Below, piece after piece: positions 1-5,937 of a DNA stretch of 10,471 bases (positions within the stretch are counted from its first letter, which is position 1; each line of letters begins with the position of its first letter). The stretch is taken from assembly GCA_002254825.2 (NCBI GenBank), contig NJEL02000060.1, forward strand, positions 1 through 10,471, in the 5' to 3' direction. The DNA is from Methanosarcinales archaeon ex4572_44 (lineage in GTDB: Archaea; Halobacteriota; Methanosarcinia; Methanosarcinales; EX4572-44). Below the pieces are notes generated by a model. The model did not search any database. It had not been told where the DNA came from and worked only from the letters and a program-made list of their open reading frames with translations. Position numbers and translations under genes: made by a program.

Positions 1-66
1 GGCAATAAGACTTGCGGAATATTTTTGTGGACGTTTGAATAAAATAAAATTTGTGCTGTTGAGATC
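1..66. other. Left-edge segment downstream of bioD
   Basis: This short stretch follows the bioD stop codon. On the plus strand one frame is open from the window edge to a TAA at 40-42 and could be the last 13 codons of a gene ending toward bioD. It is too short to judge. I see no hairpin-type terminator or RNA gene in it. Confidence 0.3.
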
Positions 67-711
67 TTACCCTTCCTTGATTAGCAGAGCCAGCTCTCTG
101 AGATCGAAACGATGGTTGGAAGGATCACTGACCCATGGAATCTTCCATAAATGCTCAAGTCCTGTCATCTCCTGTATCGTAGTCGGACCTGCCTCTTCTG
201 CTTCATCGCCTTTAAAGCCGTTCAGCACGACCCCGAGCACCCGGGCGCCTCTCGCTCGAAGGTGTTCTATGGTCAGGACGGTGTGGTTGATCGTGCCAAG
301 TCCAGCCCTCCCAACTACAACACATGGGGTACCCATGGCGACTATGAGATCCGAAAACCAGAAACCACGTGCTATCGGCACTGCAACGCCACCTGCTCCC
401 TCAACCACGACCACTTCGTGGCGGGATGAGAGTAGATCATAACAATATAGTATCCTCGAAGGCTCAATCGTCACCTTTTCAAGCTCTGCTGCAACTATTG
501 GTGCAAGGGCATGCCTCAACCGATAGGGAGACACCAGATCGAGAGAATCTCGCGAAGAAGAAGCCTCTCGAAGCGCCATTGAGTCACTGACCCTGCCTGT
601 TTCAACTGGCTTCATCACACCAGCATCAACACTGAGTCCAAGAAGAGACCTGACGAGTGCTGCAGCCACAATCGTCTTCCCAACACCAGTATCAGTACCT
701 GTGATAAACAC
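67..711 (-). CDS. bioD: Dethiobiotin synthetase BioD
   Basis: This enzyme closes the ureido ring of dethiobiotin from 7,8-diaminopelargonate, CO2 and ATP, the step before biotin synthase, in the cytoplasm. The 214-residue product begins almost directly with the family P-loop GTDTGVGKT (residues 5-13, Lys12). It continues with MKPVETG (Lys34, the second conserved lysine region) and VEGAGGVAVP (Glu104 and the glycines). Length is close to the roughly 225 residues of the E. coli enzyme. The first usable start is GTG at 711, five bases after the bioF stop and immediately behind an AGGGAG sequence. The same frame runs upstream through an ATA at 720-718. Read with it, the protein would begin like classic BioD (M-K-G-V-F-I-T-G), so the ancestral start may have been ATG at that spot. 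bioF lies directly upstream and the two are surely cotranscribed. No bioA or bioB is in the window. Confidence 0.93.
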   Translation of the reverse strand: MFITGTDTGVGKTIVAAALVRSLLGLSVDAGVMKPVETGRVSDSMALREASSSRDSLDLVSPYRLRHALAPIVAAELEKVTIEPSRILYCYDLLSSRHEVVVVEGAGGVAVPIARGFWFSDLIVAMGTPCVVVGRAGLGTINHTVLTIEHLRARGARVLGVVLNGFKGDEAEEAGPTTIQEMTGLEHLWKIPWVSDPSNHRFDLRELALLIKEG

Positions 712-716
712 TCCCT

Positions 717-1877
717 TTATAAGAGACCACGCTCCCCGGCAACTTCAAGTATCACACCTGCCGCTGTGTGAACATCTTCACTGGTATGGGTTGCCATGAG
801 CGCGGTGCGGATACGACCCATGTTTGCAGGGACAGATGGGGGGCGAATGGCACTCGCATACACACCCTGCTCAAAGAGCCGATCTGAAAAAAGACAGGTA
901 TTATCCGTCCCACCGATCATGATAGGAATTATTTGCGATTCAGAAGAAACGTCCAAGCCGCCCTCCTTCAGAAGAGCGGTGTAATCCCCAACGTTCTTCC
1001 ACAATTTGACAGCAGGATCTTCCACTCGTATAACTGAGATAGCTGCAAGCGCAGCACCAATTGCAGGAGGTGGGAGAGCTGTTGTGAATATAAAAGAGCG
1101 CGCAGTATTGACCAGATACTCAATGAGCAAACTACTGCCTGCGACATAACCACCTATGCTGCCGATCGCCTTGCTGAGCGTACCAACGTGAACATCAATC
1201 TTATCATGCACCCCGAAGTGCTCAGGCGTGCCGCTCCGCCTCTCGCCAAAGATACCTGTTGCGTGAGCATCATCTACCATCACACGAGCATCAAACTCCT
1301 CTCCCAATTCAACGATCTCGGGCAGCGGAGCAAGATCACCATCCATGCTGAAGACACCATCGGTAACGATCAACCGACGTCCATTGCCGCGCAAATTTCG
1401 AAGTAGATCCCTTAGGTGCTCGGTGTCCCTGTGACGATACACACGTGTCTCTGCACGAGAGAGCTTGCACCCATCAACGATGCTTGCATGATTTAACTCG
1501 TCACTGAAGATCACATCGCCCTGCCCTACGAGACTTGTGAGACATGCGAGATTTGCCATATACCCTGTGCTGAAGACAAGAGACCTCTCAGTACGCTTAA
1601 AATCAGCAAGCGCATCCTCAAGCGATGCATAAAGCTCGCTCGTACCAGTAGTAAGCCTGGAACCACCACTTCCTGTACCATACGCTTCAACAGCGCCAAC
1701 AGCACCCTTCTTCACGAGAGGATGCTCTGAGAGCCCAAGGTAATTGTTCGACGAGAGGAGCAACACCTCCTTGCCGTCAACGATCGCATGGGGCACTTGA
1801 CCAGTCCTAAATACCCTCAACCTGCGATAAAGACCCTTGTCCCTTAACCGATCAACCTCAAGCTTTAACCACTGCAT
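717..1877 (-). CDS. bioF: 8-amino-7-oxononanoate synthase (KAPA synthase) BioF
   Basis: This is a pyridoxal-phosphate enzyme of the alpha-oxoamine synthase family that condenses pelargonyl-CoA (or the ACP thioester) with L-alanine, the first step of the biotin bicyclic-ring pathway. With the start chosen here it has 386 residues, like the E. coli enzyme (384). Visible landmarks are the TGSGGSRLTTGT substrate loop, ELNHAS with the cofactor-stacking His130, VDDAHATG with Asp202 and His205, and TLSKAIGSIGG with the Schiff-base Lys236. A GTG at 1889 would add four residues. I prefer ATG at 1877 because the TATA box at 1903-1913 should set the transcript start near 1882, downstream of that GTG. 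bioD follows after five bases. Related enzymes (Kbl, serine palmitoyltransferase) share the fold, but the adjacent bioD settles the assignment. Confidence 0.93.
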   Translation of the reverse strand: MQWLKLEVDRLRDKGLYRRLRVFRTGQVPHAIVDGKEVLLLSSNNYLGLSEHPLVKKGAVGAVEAYGTGSGGSRLTTGTSELYASLEDALADFKRTERSLVFSTGYMANLACLTSLVGQGDVIFSDELNHASIVDGCKLSRAETRVYRHRDTEHLRDLLRNLRGNGRRLIVTDGVFSMDGDLAPLPEIVELGEEFDARVMVDDAHATGIFGERRSGTPEHFGVHDKIDVHVGTLSKAIGSIGGYVAGSSLLIEYLVNTARSFIFTTALPPPAIGAALAAISVIRVEDPAVKLWKNVGDYTALLKEGGLDVSSESQIIPIMIGGTDNTCLFSDRLFEQGVYASAIRPPSVPANMGRIRTALMATHTSEDVHTAAGVILEVAGERGLL

Positions 1878-1902
1878 ACACAGCACCACAAACGCAGGAA
1901 AC

Positions 1903-1913
1903 TATATTTATAA
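1903..1913 (-). promoter_or_regulatory. TATA box of the bioF-bioD operon
   Basis: Read on the minus strand the sequence is TTATAAATATA, a near-perfect archaeal TATA box. Its centre is about 31 nt upstream of the ATG at 1877, which predicts a transcript starting only a few bases before the start codon. No Shine-Dalgarno sequence is seen there, consistent with a leaderless or very short leader. Confidence 0.7.
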
Positions 1914-2003
1914 CCGCGGGTTGGGGTGTTATCGCAACGAATACAGAGGTCATAGGATGTCAACTTGCTCAGGTGTTGTTTGTTTTTGGTGGTTGGGTTC
2001 TGG

Positions 2004-2011
2004 TTTTATTA
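2004..2011 (+). promoter_or_regulatory. Possible TATA box of the helicase gene
   Basis: The sequence TTTTATTA is centred about 31 nt before the ATG at 2039. This is the same spacing as the stronger boxes of bioF and the radical SAM gene in this window. The match to the archaeal consensus is only fair, so the call rests mostly on the spacing. Confidence 0.3.
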
Positions 2012-2038
2012 GTGATACGGTCTTTGTTTGATACGTAT

Positions 2039-3322
2039 ATGCTTTCTGTTGTTGTCTTTCCTCTTCGGTCTTATTTTGTTTTGCTTGTGTTAAGTGGTGG
2101 TACACGGATTTTTGTTGGCTTTCTTGTGCTTGAAGAGATGGTGAAGGGTTTTCGTCCTGTCCGTTTTCGTGTGCTTCGGGATGGTCGTGAGCAGTTGTTA
2201 CAGCCCTCTGAAGCAGTTCTTTTGTTGCGACGTGCTGATGAGATTTTACTTGCTTCTGATGGTTATCAGTCTGATTTTTCGAGTTTTTGTGATATGCTTT
2301 CTTCCTTTCAGCTTGGTTGGGATCGGGTTTATGTGTGTGGGTTGTGTCTCAAGGATTACAGGTTTACACGCCTTGACGAAAGTGATGGTCATGGTGTTCT
2401 GTTTCATGGGAGGCATGTTTGTCGTGAGTGTGCGAGGTCTGAGCTCGTTTCTGCGATTGAACGTTCTGGCAAGCCTCTTGGTTTGGGTGGTATGCGCAGG
2501 TTGTTGGATTTATTGGATAGGTTTCGGGACTTTGATCGGGTTGTTGGGCTTTTGTCCCCGTTGGAGGCTGATTTTGGGTTGACACGGTTTGATCGGATAG
2601 AGGCTGTGTCAACGCCGTCGTCGGTTGACACGGGCGATCTTCCAATTGTTGATCGCTTCAAGCGTCTGCTTCTCGATGGTGGTTTGAAGAAGCTCTTGCC
2701 TGTTCAGTCGCTTGCGGTTGAGAACGGACTTCTTGCTGGTTCGAGTTTGCTTGTTGTTTCTGCTACTGCTACTGGCAAGACTTTTGTTGGGGAGCTTGCT
2801 GGTGTTGAGAATGTGCTGCGTTCTCGTGGCAGGTTGCTCTTTCTTGTGCCTCTTGTTGCCCTTGCCAATCAGAAGTATCGTCAGTTTAAAGAGCGCTATC
2901 GTGATTTTGGGTTATCGGTCTCGCTTCGGGTTGGTGTTGAGAGGATCAGAACAGGGCGTGGTCGGAGTATTCGGACGTCGCTTTCTTCTGATATTATTGT
3001 TGGCACTTATGAGGGTGTGGATTATCTTATTCGTGCTGGGATGCTGGATGATCTTGGCAAGATTGGTACCGTTGTGATCGATGAGGTGCATATGCTGGAG
3101 GATGATGAGCGGGGCCACAGGATTGACGGTTTGATTGCAAGGCTCAGGTTTCTCTTTCCAAGTGCCCAGTTTGTGTACCTTTCTGCTACGGTTGGAAATC
3201 CGCGTTGGCTTGCAGAAAGCCTTGGTGCATGCTTGGTTGAGTATGAATATCGTCCGATTTCGCTTGAGCGACACCTCGTATTTGCATTGGAGGGAGAAAA
3301 GCAGCGGTGTTCAGGAGTTTAA
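2039..3322 (+). pseudogene. Ski2-type DEAD/DEAH helicase, N-terminal part of a broken gene
   Basis: This is the front part of a large archaeal superfamily 2 helicase. Numbered from ATG 2039, it shows a zinc-ribbon-like knuckle (C100/C103 and C128/C131). It then has motif I with an ATGKT loop (Lys247), LVPLVALANQK (motif Ia), VGTYEGVDYLIR (Ib), the Walker B box DEVH (348-351) and motif III SAT (382-384). It stops at TAA 3320-3322 after 427 residues, just where the second RecA domain should begin. A further frame starting at 3309 resumes with motif VI of the same protein. Helicase motifs IV and V are absent from both pieces, so sequence was lost as well as frame. I chose ATG 2039 because a TATA-like box lies 31 nt upstream and the residues after it look like a structured N-terminus; TTG 1973 and ATG 2138 are alternatives. 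Codons here end overwhelmingly in T or G. Confidence 0.82.
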
Positions 3323-4223
3323 TCAGATGCTTGGGCGTGCAGGACGTCCAGATTATCATGATCGTGGACGAGTGGTGCTCCTGGCTGATCCTAACAGGAA
3401 TTTTCGGGGTGGTGGTAGAGAAGACGAGGTTGCATTCAAGCTACTGGGCGGTGAGATCGAGCACGTGGATGTGATCTATGATAGGGGTGCAGGGCTCGAA
3501 GAGACACTTGCAAATGTCGCTGCATCAGGAAGAGAAGAGGATATTGTCTCTATAGACAGTATGCTTCTCGGCTTTGCAGATGTGCAGAAGTCTCTTAAAT
3601 ACCTCTCTTCAAATGGTTTTATTCGCAGGAAAGGTGATCGGTTCAAGCTCACCAGTTTCGGGCGGATCGTATCTTCACACTTTCTGAGCGTCTCACAGGC
3701 ATTCTTGATCCGGGAATCGGTGCTCTCAGGAGAGGACGTGCTCGATGTCGTAACACGAATCCTGACCTTTGATGCTTTATACTTCAAGTATGCAAGAAGG
3801 CTCTCACAGATTCTCAAGGTCGAAGTGCCAGAGCGTGTATTTGCAGGTGCAGCCCTCGATCTCATCTTCTCACCAGATAACCTATCAAGGCTCGATTCTG
3901 ATCTTGAGCGAATGGTGCTCGATTTCTCTATCGAATTCATGGCCTGCGAGTGCCGAGATGCACCCTTCTGCAGTTGTAGTGAGAGACGGTTCTCAGAATA
4001 CTTAATCGAGCTCCGATGCAATGGCCTTGACCCAACAGGGATCATAGATGAGTTATCAGAGAGGTTTGGAATGTATGCATACCAAGGAGACGTGATCACT
4101 TACCTTGAAAACGCCCTCCGCATCGTCGGATCGATCCACCTAATTGCAACCATCTTCGGAAGAGAGGACGTGGCAGCTGAGGCTGGAAAGATTAAGCGTT
4201 GTGTTGAACGCGGCAAGTTATGA
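3309..4223 (+). pseudogene. Ski2-type helicase, C-terminal part (DUF5814-like)
   Basis: This frame continues the upstream helicase fragment and has no convincing start of its own; the nearest ATG is 3327. It opens with VQEFNQMLGRAGRPDYHD, which is motif VI (QxxGRAGR) of Ski2-type helicases. A long helical region follows, resembling the winged-helix and ratchet domains of the group. The C-terminus carries a cysteine cluster C-x-C-x5-C-x-C (codons at 3945, 3951, 3969, 3975), seen in archaeal helicases with a DUF5814 domain. It ends with GMYAYQGDVITYLENALR, also typical of those proteins. Substrate is unknown; archaeal Ski2 relatives act on DNA or RNA structures. About 120-170 residues seem to be missing between the two parts (my estimate from the usual motif III to VI distance). 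Third codon positions here favour C and A, opposite to the first part. Confidence 0.8.
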
Positions 4224-4309
4224 GTCTCTAATGCCCAAGTTGAGTGACCAAAACCCTAAAGGTATCGCGAGCAGAATATGCGAGACCAAGCCCCTCGGTG
4301 GCACGACGC
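4224..4309. other. Convergent intergenic gap
   Basis: The helicase remnant and the DUF167 gene end facing each other across these 86 bases. I see no strong hairpin, T-run or RNA gene here. Confidence 0.4.
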
Positions 4310-4531
4310 TCAGGCATCAACCTCAATGACCTTGTCCCTCGAATGGACACCCCTAATTATCCGCACACCACTCCTACGCACGTCGAAAAACTCTGCCAGA
4401 AGCTTAACCACTGCACCATTCGCCTTACCCTCCACCGCTGGAGCTCTCACATACACTCTGAACTCATCGCCATCATTCAAAACCTCATCCCTCCTCGCAT
4501 TCGAAGCCACTCTCACACGTATCACCTTCAT
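4310..4531 (-). CDS. DUF167 / YggU-like small protein
   Basis: This is a 73-residue member of the widespread DUF167 family, whose biochemical role is not established. The hallmarks are all visible: an early VRVASNARRDEV strand and turn, the family signature VRAPAVEGKANGAVVKLLAEFF, and the closing IIRGVHSRDKVIEVD. The longest frame begins with a TTG at 4555. I chose the ATG at 4531 because family members usually begin a few residues before the first beta strand and because a TATA-like box at 4556-4566 lies 29 nt upstream of that ATG. It is transcribed alone, toward the end of the helicase remnant. Codon endings are G/T-rich, as in bioF and the helicase N-terminal part. Confidence 0.88.
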   Translation of the reverse strand: MKVIRVRVASNARRDEVLNDGDEFRVYVRAPAVEGKANGAVVKLLAEFFDVRRSGVRIIRGVHSRDKVIEVDA

Positions 4532-4555
4532 ACCAAATCCCACAACTCTTTTCAA

Positions 4556-4566
4556 GATATATGAAA
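4556..4566 (-). promoter_or_regulatory. Probable TATA box of the DUF167 gene
   Basis: On the minus strand this reads TTTCATATATC, a TATA-like element centred about 29 nt upstream of the ATG at 4531. The spacing predicts a leaderless or very short-leader transcript and argues against the TTG start at 4555, which would lie upstream of the expected transcript start. Confidence 0.4.
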
Positions 4567-4851
4567 CTATCTTGTTCCAACAACAAATTTTTTAACACCC
4601 CAGTTAATAAAATCTCTTAAGTGAAAATCGCGGCTGAAGGATAGTGGTTCGGGATATTGTCAAAACATAGCACCGAAGTATTCCCTAAGCTTTTTGGCGA
4701 ACAGGACAAAAGGAAGAGTGCTGGAGAAAAGAATTCCCACACTTGAAAGAGTGGTGTGTAGGTCGGATCGAATCGAGTGGTTGGAATGGTTTTGTGGCGC
4801 GGCACCAGTTGATTTTAAGTATTATGATACCATTGGAACTATTGATAGAAG
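4567..4851. other. Gene-poor stretch with a doubtful IS200-type transposase remnant
   Basis: No intact gene is visible here. Between about 4640 and 4800 the plus strand reads short peptides in different frames. APKYSLS (4670-4690) followed by TKGRVLEKR lies in one frame, and KEFPHLKEW (about 4728-4754) in another. These recall the PPKYSVS and FPxLK-W segments of Y1 (IS200/IS605 TnpA) transposases, but the frame changes and stops mean it would be a decayed fossil at best. A TTTTAAGTAT element at 4813-4822, about 34 nt before the next gene, could be its TATA box. No tRNA was found; a GGTCGGATCGAATCG stretch near 4761 resembles a T-arm only superficially. Confidence 0.25.
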
Positions 4852-5427
4852 ATGACGACTTTAAAAGTTGGGGATATTATGGCATCCAGTGCGCCTTATG
4901 GTGATTCATCAGAATTGCTTGACATAGAGAAATTCAAACAAGTTCTTCATTATGTAATTCATAAAACAAGCAGCATTGACAACGTAGGCAAAACGGTACT
5001 ATATAAAATTCTGTATTTCACTGATTTCAATTATTATGAGATGTTTGAGGAAAAATTAACAGGGGAAACTTACTTGAAATATCCGTTTGGTCCTGCACCG
5101 CGTGATTTTGATGCTGTTGTAAACAAACTCGTTGAAGAGAGGCTAATAGAAGAAAAAACATGGTTTGAAGGTGCATATAAAAAGATAAAATATCTTTCGA
5201 CCGTTGAACCAAATACATCAAAGATTGCCAAGGAGGAATTGAATTTCATTGATGAAAACATAGATAAGTACTCCCGTTTTAATGCTAAGCAAATAAGTGA
5301 GCATTCGCATGAAGACATCCCTTATATTACAGCCGAAGATTTCGAGGAACTTGATTATGAATTAGTGTTTTACAGAGATTCGGAACTATCAGTAAGGACA
5401 TATGATGATATAGGTGGTGGATGCTGA
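4852..5427 (+). CDS. Panacea-domain (DUF4065/SocA-like) antitoxin
   Basis: This is a 191-residue protein with the Panacea domain, found in antitoxins that neutralise many unrelated toxins by direct binding. The core lies at about residues 28-105: VGKTVLYKILYFTDFNYYE followed by LTGETYLKYPFGPAPRDFD, the family's most recognisable block. An amphipathic helix (VVNKLVEERLIEE) comes next. The C-terminal third is acidic and probably reaches the partner. Starts at 4852 (ATG) and 4879 (ATG, residue 10, behind GGGGAT) are both possible, since the first nine residues are not part of the domain. The end overlaps the downstream toxin frame by 14 bases, the coupling usual in toxin-antitoxin operons, with the antitoxin first. 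Base composition is much richer in A+T than the flanking genes, suggesting acquisition by transfer. Confidence 0.85.
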   Translation: MTTLKVGDIMASSAPYGDSSELLDIEKFKQVLHYVIHKTSSIDNVGKTVLYKILYFTDFNYYEMFEEKLTGETYLKYPFGPAPRDFDAVVNKLVEERLIEEKTWFEGAYKKIKYLSTVEPNTSKIAKEELNFIDENIDKYSRFNAKQISEHSHEDIPYITAEDFEELDYELVFYRDSELSVRTYDDIGGGC

Positions 5428-5710
5428 ATTTGAAGCCGTTCCAGAGTTTCCTAAAGAATTGAAAAAATTATCTAGGAAATATAAATCGCTCAATGAAGAT
5501 TTTGAGAAATTTCGGACGGTGTTAACTATAACGTTGCCCAATCATACGCCTGGGACTTTTGAAATATCTGACCTTGGAGCAAATGTCAAAACACCAATTT
5601 ATAAAGTGAAACATTTTAGATCTAGAGATTTTAGGGGCAAAGGCTCTATAAGTGGGTTTCGTATAATTTATGCACACATGCAAAATAGTGAAAAGATAAT
5701 ATTTATATAA
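5414..5710 (+). CDS. RelE/ParE-superfamily toxin, truncated by a premature TAA
   Basis: The 98-residue product starts at GTG 5414, inside the end of the antitoxin gene. It begins with the helical FPKELKKLSRKYKSLNEDFEKF typical of RelE/HigB-like toxins. PIYKVKHFRSRDFRGKGSISGFRIIYAH follows, the arginine- and glycine-rich beta-hairpin region of the superfamily. The frame stops at TAA 5708-5710, yet the very next codons in the same frame (5711-5776) continue a normal RelE ending, IYHKNNKS then a terminal helix. So the original protein was probably 121 residues and a single change, for instance GAA to TAA, removed the last beta strand and helix. In RelE relatives that end carries residues needed for ribosome-dependent mRNA cleavage, so this copy is likely inactive or weakened. 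An alternative is a sequencing error at that base. Confidence 0.75.
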   Translation: MVDAEFEAVPEFPKELKKLSRKYKSLNEDFEKFRTVLTITLPNHTPGTFEISDLGANVKTPIYKVKHFRSRDFRGKGSISGFRIIYAHMQNSEKIIFI

Positions 5711-5779
5711 ATATATCATAAAAATAATAAATCGAATCATGATGTAGAAAGAATTAAAAAATATTTTGAAGAGCTTTAG
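5711..5779 (+). pseudogene. Detached C-terminal tail of the RelE-like toxin
   Basis: Twenty-two sense codons in the toxin's own frame follow its premature stop and end at TAG 5777-5779. They read IYHKNNKSNHDVERIKKYF and then EEL. The I-Y-x-K-s motif and the closing basic helix match the normal end of RelE/ParE-family toxins. There is no start codon of its own, so it is a remnant unless the TAA is an error or is read through. Confidence 0.7.
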
Positions 5780-5793
5780 TTGCACTTGATAGC

Positions 5794-5896
5794 TCACACA
5801 CTATCGGGCGCTTCTACCACACCCCCATCCATGCTTAAATCAACGCCCGACCTCCCCTCTCCCCGTGGATGCCCCGATTTTAGTCAGGTGTGGCGC
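5794..5896. other. GC-rich island with nested inverted repeats
   Basis: This block is far richer in G+C than the toxin-antitoxin genes on its left. CCACACC (5817-5823) pairs with GGTGTGG (5887-5893). Inside it CATCCATG (5826-5833) pairs with CGTGGATG (5864-5871) with one G-U wobble. A competing pair is TCGGGCG (5804-5810) with CGCCCGA (5844-5850). On the minus strand an open stretch ending at TGA 5796-5794 encodes about 28 residues ending VVEAPDSV, a composition reminiscent of disordered transposase C-termini. It could be a mobile-element end, a structured RNA, or the 3' untranslated region of the radical SAM gene that reads toward it. Confidence 0.35.
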
Positions 5897-5937
5897 TTTG
5901 TAAGTAGCATGCTCAAGGCAGTCTTTTCTTTAACTTT

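Noticed and set aside
2169..2582. Hydrophobic plus-strand frame that looks like a small membrane protein
   Set aside because: It lies wholly inside the helicase N-terminal part in another frame; the T-rich codon use there creates Phe, Leu and Val runs by chance.
3476..4099. Minus-strand open frame of 207 codons opposite the helicase C-terminal part
   Set aside because: It is Ser/Arg-rich low-complexity translation with no recognisable domain; the plus strand matches a helicase to its last residues.
4755..4785. T-arm-like sequence suggesting a tRNA
   Set aside because: No matching acceptor, D or anticodon stems can be folded around it.
5708..5710. Stop-codon reassignment or selenocysteine/pyrrolysine readthrough in the toxin
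   Set aside because: The codon is TAA, which is used as an ordinary stop elsewhere here (bioF, radical SAM); neither UGA- nor UAG-based recoding applies.
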